From the NCBI GenBank assembly GCA_031431475.1, contig JANPDL010000025.1, positions 302,944 through 366,943 on the forward strand: 64,000 nt of DNA, in the 5' to 3' direction. This stretch comes from JADCCX01 sp031431475. GTDB lineage: Bacteria > Pseudomonadota > Alphaproteobacteria > Rhizobiales > Beijerinckiaceae. The stretch's first letter is position 1. Each line of letters opens with the position of its first letter. The position numbers and the translations under genes were made by a program. The notes below the pieces were generated by a model. The model saw nothing but the letters and a program-made list of their open reading frames with translations, did no database searches and had not been told where the DNA came from. Shown in pieces: positions 1 through 7,533 of the stretch.

Positions 1-495
1 GCCGATGCTGATGATGCGGCCCCAGCCTTGGGCGCGCATGCTGGGCAGCACTTGTTGCAACAACTCGATATTGGCAGTCAGGTTGATCTGGAATTGCAGC
101 GCGACATCCTCTGGCGGCATTGCCAGGAAACTCTTGTGCACCTGGATCGAGGCACTCAGCACCACCGCATCAACGCCGCCAAGAACGGCCTCAGCCTGCG
201 TTGCGAGCAGGCTGGCCGTGCCTGGCTTGGTCAGATCAGCCTCAATCGCTACAACGCGCTGTCCGAGACTGGTAGCTTCAGCGCAGAGTTCAGCGGCTGC
301 ATGGTCTTGACGGGCTGCCTGGTCTGCCATGGCGGCGTAGCTGAACACCACATCCGCTCCGTTGCGGGCAAAGGCGCGAACCAGTGCCGCAGCGATACCG
401 CGGCTGCCGCCTGTGATCAGGACGCGCATTCCCGAGAGATCGACGCTAAGGCTCCGGTGCTTCATGTCCACGTGCCTGTCCAGATGTGTCCTCAT
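1..495 (-). CDS. SDR-family NAD(P)-dependent oxidoreductase, C-terminus cut by window edge
   Basis: A short-chain dehydrogenase/reductase reads on the minus strand from an ATG at 493-495 and runs off the left edge, so only the first 165 codons are visible. An in-frame ATG at 463-465 is an alternative start. The cofactor motif reads TGGSRGIAAAL, so the third glycine of the usual TGxxxGIG motif is alanine. The usual NNAG motif is replaced by LSAS. The catalytic Ser-Tyr-Lys lies outside the window. The start is three bases after the stop of the enolase-superfamily gene, so the two are almost certainly co-transcribed and probably act in the same sugar-acid or hydroxy-acid pathway. The substrate is unknown. 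Confidence 0.8.
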   Translation of the reverse strand, partial: MRTHLDRHVDMKHRSLSVDLSGMRVLITGGSRGIAAALVRAFARNGADVVFSYAAMADQAARQDHAAAELCAEATSLGQRVVAIEADLTKPGTASLLATQAEAVLGGVDAVVLSASIQVHKSFLAMPPEDVALQFQINLTANIELLQQVLPSMRAQGWGRIISIG

Positions 496-498
496 GGC

Positions 499-1695
499 TC
501 AGCCATCCGGTCCAGCGCCGGCCATCCCTGCAAAACTGGCCACTTTTGCCGGAGCTATTTGTTGTTGCCCTCCTGCAGCGGCTTCAAGGCGCGGCTGGAT
601 GCCGCTTCCAGGGACACGCGGCAAGGGTCGCTCGCCATTCAGGATTGCCCGCGGGCCACCTGAGATCTCGTCAAATTTCGGACTTTCGCCTGCTTGCCCC
701 TCCAGAATGAGGAACGCGGGCAAGGCCGCTGCAACCTGAAGACTGATCGCGTCCAGCACGGGGCCTACGGGGTTGTGCAAGCTGACCTCGACCCCGCTCG
801 CTGCCGCAAGGTTCAGCATTGTCATGCCGTTGCGGATCCCCGTAACGCGCAGGTCAGGAAGCACAACATCACTGCCGCCCGCGTCCAGAAAAGCCCGCAT
901 CTGGGCCAGCGCCGCGACCTTTTCGCCGCCGGCAGTGCGGATGCCGCGTGTATTGGCGGCCTGCCTCAGGCGTCTCAGATCGACTGGCGAAAAAGCGTTC
1001 TCATCAAGAGTATCCTCAAGCCAGAACAGGCGCGCAGCTTCAGTTTCGCGCAAGACATCAAGCGCCATCACTGGCGACAAGCGCCAATGGCAATCAACCA
1101 TCAAGAGCGCATCCGGCCCAATCGCCTCACGCACAGCCAGAATGCGATTGATGCCTGCCTGCAGAAGATTCCGCCCCTCGCGCGGCGAGACCTTCGCCCA
1201 ATTGAGACCGTCAAAAGGTGCAATCTTGATCGCGCTGTAGCCGTGCTCTGTTGTGATGGTGCGCGCGCGCTCTGCAAATCCCTGCGGACTGCGGTTAAGG
1301 GTTCCCCGATTGATGTTGGCATAACATGGCAGCGAAAGCCTGTAGGGGCCGCCAAGCAGCGCAGCCGCACAGAGCCCCGCACGTTGCGCCATTGCGTCGA
1401 TGAGAGCCTGCTCGATTGCATGAATGACGGCATTGCGGGCATCGGATGCCTGCGCCATATGCAAAACAGACAGCGCACCGGCGGGAAGTGGCAGATCGCG
1501 GTCAACGATCAGCGTGCGGGCGAGGTCAACCTCGGCCATGACGGCCTCTTCTGCACCGAAGCGCGTCGCCTCGCCCCAGCCCTCGATGCTATCCGCCATC
1601 CTGAGTCGGATGAATATCCATGTTGTCTTGTCGGAAACGCGTACCATCCAGGCATCGAGCCCTGTGATATTGCTGCTCTCCGCATGGGTTCCCAT
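499..1695 (-). CDS. Enolase-superfamily (mandelate racemase/muconate lactonizing-like) enzyme
   Basis: A probable acid-sugar dehydratase or racemase of the enolase superfamily. Visible catalytic elements in order are an AIKIAPF strand carrying the general-base lysine, metal ligands Asp in MVDCH, Glu in WLEDTLDE and Glu in GGEKV, and the late histidine in SLHNPVGP. All three metal ligands are present, so it is probably active. An open frame continues to 1746, but I start at the ATG at 1695: it has a GGAT ribosome site about nine bases upstream, and the longer form would run through the palindromic operator. It is transcribed divergently from the IclR/SMP-30 gene and heads an operon with the SDR gene. 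The exact substrate cannot be told. Confidence 0.85.
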   Translation of the reverse strand: MGTHAESSNITGLDAWMVRVSDKTTWIFIRLRMADSIEGWGEATRFGAEEAVMAEVDLARTLIVDRDLPLPAGALSVLHMAQASDARNAVIHAIEQALIDAMAQRAGLCAAALLGGPYRLSLPCYANINRGTLNRSPQGFAERARTITTEHGYSAIKIAPFDGLNWAKVSPREGRNLLQAGINRILAVREAIGPDALLMVDCHWRLSPVMALDVLRETEAARLFWLEDTLDENAFSPVDLRRLRQAANTRGIRTAGGEKVAALAQMRAFLDAGGSDVVLPDLRVTGIRNGMTMLNLAAASGVEVSLHNPVGPVLDAISLQVAAALPAFLILEGQAGESPKFDEISGGPRAILNGERPLPRVPGSGIQPRLEAAAGGQQQIAPAKVASFAGMAGAGPDG

Positions 1696-1708
1696 CTGAA
1701 TTATCCTT

Positions 1709-1754
1709 AATGTCTCATATGTTGAGACATTATTTGAGATTGTCAATCAATCTC
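1709..1754. promoter_or_regulatory. Two inverted repeats in a divergent promoter (probable IclR-type operators)
   Basis: Two perfect inverted repeats lie in the 81-base gap between the divergent genes. The first has 9-base arms AATGTCTCA (1709-1717) and TGAGACATT (1723-1731). The second has 7-base arms GAGATTG (1736-1742) and CAATCTC (1748-1754). Each has a 5-base spacer and the centres are 25 bases apart. A perfect TTGACA for the minus-strand gene (1746-1741) is embedded in the second repeat. IclR regulators commonly bind palindromes in the promoter shared with their own gene, so autoregulation and control of the enolase/SDR operon is the natural inference. Confidence 0.7.
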
Positions 1755-1767
1755 TCTGTAATATGAT
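1740..1767 (+). promoter_or_regulatory. Candidate sigma-70 promoter of the IclR/SMP-30 gene, near-leaderless
   Basis: TTGTCA at 1740-1745 and TATGAT at 1762-1767 are separated by 16 bases and fit a housekeeping promoter. The expected transcription start, about seven bases after the -10 box, falls within a few bases of the ATG at 1777. No Shine-Dalgarno-like purine run precedes that ATG, which fits a leaderless or nearly leaderless message. Confidence 0.45.
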
Positions 1768-1776
1768 ACATCCAAT

Positions 1777-3489
1777 ATGAAAACATCTTCCGAACCCGTG
1801 CTTCAGATCGAGAGCGCCAATCAAGACGACACTCCGGGCGCTCAGGCGCTTCTGAAGGGTCTCGATATTCTGCTAGCGATTGGCTCCGCACCCGGCCCGC
1901 TACGCTTCCGTGATATTGAAGAGCGCGTGAGCATGCCGCGCGCCTCGTTGCACAGGCTTCTGGCCGCGTTGGCAAGCCGCTCACTGATCCGGTACGATCA
2001 GCGCAAGCGGCAATATGAAGTGGGAATGCGCGTCCTCGAGCTCTCCCGCCGCACGCTCGACCGCAGCGAGATCATTCGCGCCGCCAAACCCGAGATGGCA
2101 CGTCTCGCCCGCACGTTGCAGCGCACGATCTGCCTGATGGTGCTCGACCGGCATGATGTCTTCGTGCTGGATTTCGAGGATGCTGATCCATCCTATGGTC
2201 GGCTGGTCAGGCTGTGGCCGCGGCAGCATCTGCTTGAAAGCGCGGGCGGGCGCGCGCTGCTGGCAGCGATGCCGCGGGACCGGACCCTGGCACTGCTCCG
2301 CGAGCTGGCGGAAGGGGCTGAACCGTCACAGAAGCTTCTGGCCGAGATCGATATCGGCAAGTCGCTTGGCTATGCGGTTAGCACCAGGGAAGCAGCGACC
2401 GGCAAGGCTGCTGCTGCTGCGTCCATTCTCGATGAAAATGGCTTCCCGATCGCGGTCATGTCCTGCCTCTTCGAGACTGACCGCATCCCCATCGAGGACA
2501 TTCACGAAGCTGCGCGCATTCTCGTGGATGGAGCACGGCGTGCCTCCCGCCAGATTGGAATTGGACCCGAAACGACAACGGTCACGCCGCGCCCGAAAGA
2601 AGGCCTTGATCCGCGTGTCGAGGTCCTACCGACGGGCCGCGACTTTGTCGGTGAAAACCCGATCTGGGATGCAACCCGGAAGCGGCTGACCTGGGTTGAT
2701 GTCCTTGCCCCGGCTTTGCGCTGGTGGAGCCCGGCTGAGCGCAAGGCCGGTCGCATCGATCTGTCCGTGGTGACGGCTGGCCTTGCCTTCGGCAGCGACG
2801 GGAAGCTGGTCGCCTGCGGGCAAGGTGGTTTGCACCTTCTCGATCCGGACACAGGTGCAATGACACGGCTGGTCGATCCTGAAGCTGACAAGCCCGACAA
2901 CCGTTTCAACACTGCAGGCGTTGATCCTCAGGGGCGCATCTGGGCTGGAACCATGGCGCTCAATCACAGCATTGGTGGCGGCGGGATCTACAGCATTGAC
3001 GGCAGCTTGCTGGTCCGCAGGCATCCTGTTCCTGTCGGCATGCCAAAAAACCCAGCCTTTTCGATCAAAGGAGACCGGATGTATCTCGCCGATGCCTCTG
3101 TGCCGTGCGTGCGATCCTACCAGGTCGATCCTGCCAGCGGCACACTCGGTGAGGGGCGTGTTTTCATACAGGCTGATGGAGCCACCGGGCGGCCGAATGG
3201 ATTATGCGTCGATGCCGAAGATCATCTTTGGGTGACATGGTTGGGTGGCTGGGCCGTGCGCCGATATGACCCGCAAGGCGAACTTGTGGACCACATCAAT
3301 CTGCCGGTGCCCATGCCCACGAACTGCGTCTTTGGCGGGCCGGATTTTGCCACCCTGTTCGTGACCACGACATACATTCGGATGCCGCCCGGCATGACCG
3401 CCGAAGCTCCGGCTGCCGGGCAGCTGATCGCCATCAATGCCGGCGTCAAGGGCAACCCGCCAACAGCGTGCTTCGGGGGTACACGATGA
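1777..3489 (+). CDS. IclR-family regulator fused to an SMP-30/gluconolactonase-like domain
   Basis: A 570-residue two-part protein. Residues about 20-85 are the IclR winged helix (ALLKGLDILLAI, then MPRASLHRLLAALASR) and about 90-260 the IclR effector domain. Residues about 275-565 form a six-bladed SMP-30 propeller (VGENPIW, NRFNTAGVD, RIWAGTM). The metal Glu is present (E293), but the expected metal Asn is Lys (K424 in MPKNPAF) and the expected metal/base Asp is Asn (N474 in RPNGLCVD). The propeller may therefore sense a sugar lactone or acid instead of hydrolysing it. The gene faces the enolase/SDR operon across paired palindromes. Its stop overlaps a following ATG (ATGA). Confidence 0.88.
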   Translation: MKTSSEPVLQIESANQDDTPGAQALLKGLDILLAIGSAPGPLRFRDIEERVSMPRASLHRLLAALASRSLIRYDQRKRQYEVGMRVLELSRRTLDRSEIIRAAKPEMARLARTLQRTICLMVLDRHDVFVLDFEDADPSYGRLVRLWPRQHLLESAGGRALLAAMPRDRTLALLRELAEGAEPSQKLLAEIDIGKSLGYAVSTREAATGKAAAAASILDENGFPIAVMSCLFETDRIPIEDIHEAARILVDGARRASRQIGIGPETTTVTPRPKEGLDPRVEVLPTGRDFVGENPIWDATRKRLTWVDVLAPALRWWSPAERKAGRIDLSVVTAGLAFGSDGKLVACGQGGLHLLDPDTGAMTRLVDPEADKPDNRFNTAGVDPQGRIWAGTMALNHSIGGGGIYSIDGSLLVRRHPVPVGMPKNPAFSIKGDRMYLADASVPCVRSYQVDPASGTLGEGRVFIQADGATGRPNGLCVDAEDHLWVTWLGGWAVRRYDPQGELVDHINLPVPMPTNCVFGGPDFATLFVTTTYIRMPPGMTAEAPAAGQLIAINAGVKGNPPTACFGGTR

Positions 3490-3560
3490 GCCAGAATATG
3501 ACGCCACAAGCGGTTGTCGAGGCAGCGGCTGTCCTGCCGGGCGTTCGTTCGTCTGCGTGA
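3486..3560 (+). pseudogene. Truncated start of a translationally coupled gene (24 codons)
   Basis: An ATG overlaps the stop of the IclR/SMP-30 gene in an ATGA arrangement typical of coupled operon genes. The frame reads MSQNMTPQAVVEAAAVLPG and stops after 24 codons. An overlapping frame stays open to 3832 without a recognisable domain. The coupled start followed by an immediate break suggests the 5' end of a gene whose remainder was lost. The product is not recognisable. Confidence 0.4.
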
Positions 3561-4099
3561 CCGACAAGCCGCCGCAGTCCAAATTGGCTGTCGGCTCGAA
3601 CCTCGCGTTTGTCAACTATGCGCCTGATCCAGAGCGCGACTTGGATATCGCGATGGGCCTTGTCGATAATCTTTGCAATGGCGACCGGCCAGGCGGTGCA
3701 GAATGCGAACCTGATCTGCAGTCTACAAGAAACCGCGGGGCTGGAAGGCGGGCCTCCGGGCCGTTATCCAGTCCGCTTCGTAAATCTGCAACGGGCGCAA
3801 AGAGGACCAAGCAGATGTTTATGGTGCCGTGAGGCTGTGGTTACAGTTGTTTCCTGCAACGTTTTTCCGCAACTTTCGATGTACGTTGATGAATTTGCGC
3901 GAACCGGTCTGAAAGTGGTTTCAGTGAATTCTCGTGTAAAATCGTCAAATTTTGTGAATTATTGCAGCAATTTCTTATACTTAGTCATTGCCTTGGGGGA
4001 CTAGGGGTCGGAGGCTCAAATCTTATCGCTCCGAGCAATTCAAACATGGGTTGCGTTGGTGATGGACGCAGTCTTTGGAAACCGGTCTGGTGAGTTATT
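3561..4099. other. Gene-free stretch with decayed sequence
   Basis: No convincing gene is present. Frames open at 3437-3832 and 3609-4004 have no recognisable domain or start context. From about 3890 to 3990 base composition drops to AT-rich, unlike the surrounding coding DNA. The stretch lies between a truncated gene and the CAGGGAA repeat and looks like the remains of an insertion or deletion. Confidence 0.5.
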
Positions 4100-4330
4100 T
4101 TCCCTGTTTACAGGGAATTAACAGGGAATTTGCCTGGAAAAGCCCTGATTTATGTTGTGCCAAAGGCCATTCCACGCGTAATTTCAATGCGTTAGGGGAA
4201 CTTTCCCTATGCTCAGGAACAGGGAATTTAATTCCCGATATCAGGGAAAGCGGGCCGGATTACAGGGATTTATCTCGCAAGAACAGTGACTTGCGGCCTT
4301 TGCAATATATTTCCGCTGGATCGTCGGAAT
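4100..4330. repeat. CAGGGAA-rich repetitive remnant
   Basis: The heptamer CAGGGAA occurs at 4111-4117, 4122-4128, 4220-4226 and 4242-4248. The inverse TTCCCTG lies at 4100-4106, and near copies at 4203-4209 and 4263-4269. The tail reads AAGAACAGTGACTTGCGG (4279 onwards). I recall similar runs from Bradyrhizobium, Rhodopseudomonas and Mesorhizobium near tRNA-associated islands and integrases, where they produce spurious ORFs such as the one at 4075-4488. No gene is assigned. Confidence 0.6.
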
Positions 4331-4581
4331 GGTGCCGAGTTGCACAACTTGTTTGCGAGGCGCCGTCGTCCGTTGGGCACATCTATCCATCGCTTGGATC
4401 GGCTTTGTCGTATTCCATTATCGCACCGTCCTTTCGAACTGAAGGCACCGGCGGCATGCCGTCATTTGTGAACAAGCGCGCTATTTGATTCCGAAAAAGG
4501 TGTTGTTTGCGAGCCGATTGACAGAGAGGGCATACTGCGTGTCAAGTCACGATCCTGATCTTGGATGCGGAGTAAGACACG

Positions 4582-5415
4582 ATGAATATTAATCGTCGTT
4601 CGGCAATGGTTGGCCTCGCTGCCGGTTCTGCCGCCCTATTTCGACCAGACATAGCGCAGGCTAGCGGGACGCTTGACGAGGTTAAGAAGCGTGGAAGTTT
4701 CCTCGTCGGCGTAACCCAGGCGCCGCCATGGTTCTCAAAGGACCTGAAATCCGGCGAATGGACATCGGGCCTCGGCATCTCGATGGGCAAAGCCATGGCC
4801 CAGACCCTCGGCGTCAAGATGGAAACCGTGGAGGTCACTTGGGGCAACTCCATAGCAGCGCTGCAAGGCAACAAGATTGACGTCATGTTCACCATCGACG
4901 CGACACCCGAACGCAAGCTGGCGGTGGGTTTTCCGACCTCGCCCTTGCTCTATTACTCGCTCGCAGTTCTGGCGCGCGAAGACCTTTCTGTGAAGGCCTG
5001 GACCGACCTGAATAAAGAGGGCATCCGCATTGCGGTGCCGCAGGCCTCATCAATGGATCGATTTGTCTCCGAGCATACGCCAAAGGCCGATATCCAGCGG
5101 TTTCCAGGCAACGCAGAGGCAATTGCCGCTTTTCAGGCGAACCGGGCCGACGCAGTTTGCCTGTTCCACCCGCCGCTGTTGGCTGCCCGTCAACGGCTCG
5201 GCAAGGGTCAGATTGTTGTTCCGACACCGGCGCAATCACAGGCATCGAGTGTGGCCTTGCGCAAGGATGACGATGCCTTCATCGCCTGGGTCGACAAACA
5301 GATTGGCGAGTATTATCAGTCTGGCCAGACGCAGAAATGGTACGAACAGGCGCTTAGTGAATTTGGCCTTGATCCCAAGCTTGCGCCCCCGATCATGAAG
5401 GAAATGATCCGGTAG
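4582..5415 (+). CDS. Polar amino acid ABC transporter, periplasmic binding protein
   Basis: A family 3 (SBP_bac_3) solute-binding protein of 277 residues. The N-terminus INRRSAMVGLAAG followed by a hydrophobic stretch to about residue 27 looks like a Tat-type leader. The mature part begins GTLDEVKKRGSFLVGVTQAPPW, typical of glutamine/histidine-type receptors. A GGAG ribosome site precedes the ATG. It is the first of five tightly packed genes (two permeases, ATPase, aminotransferase). It delivers an amino acid or amino-acid-like solute to the permeases. The ligand cannot be deduced. Confidence 0.88.
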   Translation: MNINRRSAMVGLAAGSAALFRPDIAQASGTLDEVKKRGSFLVGVTQAPPWFSKDLKSGEWTSGLGISMGKAMAQTLGVKMETVEVTWGNSIAALQGNKIDVMFTIDATPERKLAVGFPTSPLLYYSLAVLAREDLSVKAWTDLNKEGIRIAVPQASSMDRFVSEHTPKADIQRFPGNAEAIAAFQANRADAVCLFHPPLLAARQRLGKGQIVVPTPAQSQASSVALRKDDDAFIAWVDKQIGEYYQSGQTQKWYEQALSEFGLDPKLAPPIMKEMIR

Positions 5416-5419
5416 TTTT

Positions 5420-6097
5420 GTGTATCGCTGGGATTTTTCGCCGGTATTTGCCAACTGGCCGCTTCTGGCGCAGGGGTTGCTGAATACGCTCAAGGTAACG
5501 GCTGTATCCTTGAGCTTTGGCCTCGCACTCGGCCTCGTGATGGCGCTTCTGCGGCTTTCACCACGCCGGTTTTTGTCCTTGCCGGCGGGGTTTGTGATCG
5601 AGGTGTTCCGGACAACACCGCCGTTGGTCCAGCTTTTCTGGTTCTACTTTGCCTTGCCGCTACTGATCGGGGTGGAGATGACACCGTTCGGAGCGGCGGT
5701 TCTGACATTTTCGATCCAGTCTGCAGCCTTTTTCGCCGAGGTCTTTCGTGGCGGCATCGTCTCGATCGAGCGCGGTCAATGGGAGGCCGCGAAATCGATC
5801 GGCATGGGGCGCTGGCGGACGCTTGAACGCATTATCCTGCCGCAGGCGGTTAAACGCATGATTCCCGCCTTTATGGAGCGGACTATTGAACTGATGAAGA
5901 CCACCACACTGGTCGCGACAATCTCCTATGCGGACCTTCTCTTTGCAGCGAACGAGATATCGCAGAAGACGTTTCGACCCCTTGAAACACTGACGGTCGC
6001 AGCGCTCATCTACTTCGCTGTCATCTTCACCTTCAGCCTGCTATCGCGGCGCCTCGAGCACCGGCTTGCGATCAGCGGCGAAACCACGGCACGCTGA
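5420..6097 (+). CDS. Amino acid ABC transporter permease 1
   Basis: A HisM/GlnP-type inner-membrane permease of 225 residues starting at GTG, four bases after the binding-protein stop. It has several hydrophobic segments and the EAA-type loop that contacts the ATPase, seen as GQWEAAKSIGMGRWRTLERIILPQA at about residues 118-142. It pairs with the next gene, whose ATG shares one base with this gene's TGA. Both permeases share the FRTTP/FRNTP and LVQLFW/LVQILW motifs. Confidence 0.9.
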   Translation: MYRWDFSPVFANWPLLAQGLLNTLKVTAVSLSFGLALGLVMALLRLSPRRFLSLPAGFVIEVFRTTPPLVQLFWFYFALPLLIGVEMTPFGAAVLTFSIQSAAFFAEVFRGGIVSIERGQWEAAKSIGMGRWRTLERIILPQAVKRMIPAFMERTIELMKTTTLVATISYADLLFAANEISQKTFRPLETLTVAALIYFAVIFTFSLLSRRLEHRLAISGETTAR

Positions 6098-6762
6098 TGA
6101 ACCATCGCTGGGATTTTGCCTCCGTTTTCGCAAATACCGATGCATTGCTGGTCGGCGTTGCTGGCACCTTGCGCATTTTTGCGATCTGCCTTGTTGTTGG
6201 GCTCAGTCTGGGATTGGTGATTGGTCTAGGGCGCCATTCGCGCAGGCCCTGGCTCTACTTCCCGGCGACCGCCTTCGTTGAGTTCTTCCGCAACACGCCG
6301 GTGCTTGTGCAGATCCTCTGGTTCTATTTTGCCTTGCCAATCCTGATGCCGTTCAGCATCAGCCCTCTGGCGGCGGCTACTCTCGGTATCTCGCTCAACT
6401 CTGCCGCGTTCTCCGCCGAGATTTACCGGGGCGGCATTCAGTCGATCGAGCGCGGGCAGTGGGATGGTGCGCGCGCTATCGGGATGAGCTGGCGTCAATC
6501 AATGGTTCGCATTATCCTGCCGCAAGCCCTCAAGCGCATGACGCCAGCGCTGACGAACCGCGCCATTGAAATCTTCAAGATGTCGACGCTCGCCTCTGCG
6601 GTCGCTTATACCGAGCTCCTGCAGCAGGGTAAGCTCATCGCCTCGCTGAATTTCAATCCTATCGAGGCCTACTCTGCCGTCGCGGCGATCTTCTTCATCA
6701 TTCTCTGGCCAATGGTTCAAATGACCTATGTGCTGGAACGGCGACTTCGGAGAGACGAATGA
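6097..6762 (+). CDS. Amino acid ABC transporter permease 2
   Basis: The second HisQ/GlnP-type permease, 221 residues, overlapping the previous gene by one base (TGATG) and the ATPase gene by four (ATGA). The EAA loop reads GQWDGARAIGMSWRQSMVRI. It is clearly paralogous to permease 1, so the transporter is probably a heterodimer in the membrane, as in the histidine and glutamate/aspartate systems. Confidence 0.9.
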   Translation: MNHRWDFASVFANTDALLVGVAGTLRIFAICLVVGLSLGLVIGLGRHSRRPWLYFPATAFVEFFRNTPVLVQILWFYFALPILMPFSISPLAAATLGISLNSAAFSAEIYRGGIQSIERGQWDGARAIGMSWRQSMVRIILPQALKRMTPALTNRAIEIFKMSTLASAVAYTELLQQGKLIASLNFNPIEAYSAVAAIFFIILWPMVQMTYVLERRLRRDE

Positions 6763-7523
6763 GTCTCTTGCGCGTTTCCGGCCTGACAAAAAGCTTCGGC
6801 GCGAACCATGTTCTGCGCGGTATCGACCTCGACGTCCAGAAGGGTGAACGTATTGCCATTCTCGGCTCGTCCGGCTCCGGTAAGAGCACGCTGCTGCGCT
6901 GCCTGAACTTCATGGAAATGCCGAGTGCTGGCGAAATTGAATTCAATGGCCAGTTGCTTGGCCGTCCGGACGGATCGGGCCGCCGCTATCGGGAAAGCGA
7001 ACTGATTGGCGTGCGTCAGCGTATCGGCATGGTATTCCAGCAGTTCAACCTGTTCCCGCATATGACCGCGATCGGAAACGTCATGGAGGGGCTGCGCACG
7101 GTCCAGCGCCGTTCGAAAGCTGATGCGCATGTGCTTGCCTTGTCCCAATTGACGCGGGTTGGTCTTGCCGAAAAAGCAGACCAATACCCCGCGCATCTGT
7201 CGGGCGGGCAGAAGCAACGGGTCGCAATTGCGCGCGCGTTGGCCATGGAGCCCGAATGTATGCTCTTTGATGAACCGACCTCCTCGCTTGATCCTGAATT
7301 GGTCGGGGAGGTTCTGCGGGTAATCCATGCGCTGGCCGATGAGGAGCGGACCATGCTTCTGGTCACCCATGAACTCGGATTTGCCTATCATGTGGCAACG
7401 CGTGTGCTTTTCCTCGCCGATGGCATGATTCACGAAGCCGGAACGCCAGATCAGGTTCTGAAAAACCCGCAGATGGAGCGCACCCAGGCGTTCCTGGCCA
7501 GCCACAAGATGTACAGCCTCTAG
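6759..7523 (+). CDS. Amino acid ABC transporter ATP-binding protein
   Basis: A GlnQ/HisP-type ATPase of 254 residues. Walker A reads GSSGSGKST (about residues 31-39), the Q-loop lies in MVFQQFNLFPH, the signature is LSGGQKQR, Walker B is CMLFDEP followed by TSSLDPE, and the switch histidine is in LVTHELG. All catalytic elements are intact. It powers the permease pair encoded just upstream. Confidence 0.93.
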   Translation: MSLLRVSGLTKSFGANHVLRGIDLDVQKGERIAILGSSGSGKSTLLRCLNFMEMPSAGEIEFNGQLLGRPDGSGRRYRESELIGVRQRIGMVFQQFNLFPHMTAIGNVMEGLRTVQRRSKADAHVLALSQLTRVGLAEKADQYPAHLSGGQKQRVAIARALAMEPECMLFDEPTSSLDPELVGEVLRVIHALADEERTMLLVTHELGFAYHVATRVLFLADGMIHEAGTPDQVLKNPQMERTQAFLASHKMYSL

Positions 7524-7533
7524 GAAAAGCATC

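Noticed and set aside
1696..1746. Longer N-terminus of the enolase-superfamily enzyme
   Set aside because: It would translate the perfect palindrome; ATG 1695 has a ribosome site and gives the usual domain start.
4075..4488. 137-codon open frame on the plus strand
   Set aside because: It runs straight through the CAGGGAA repeat, has no ribosome site, and its sequence is what the repeat gives by translation.
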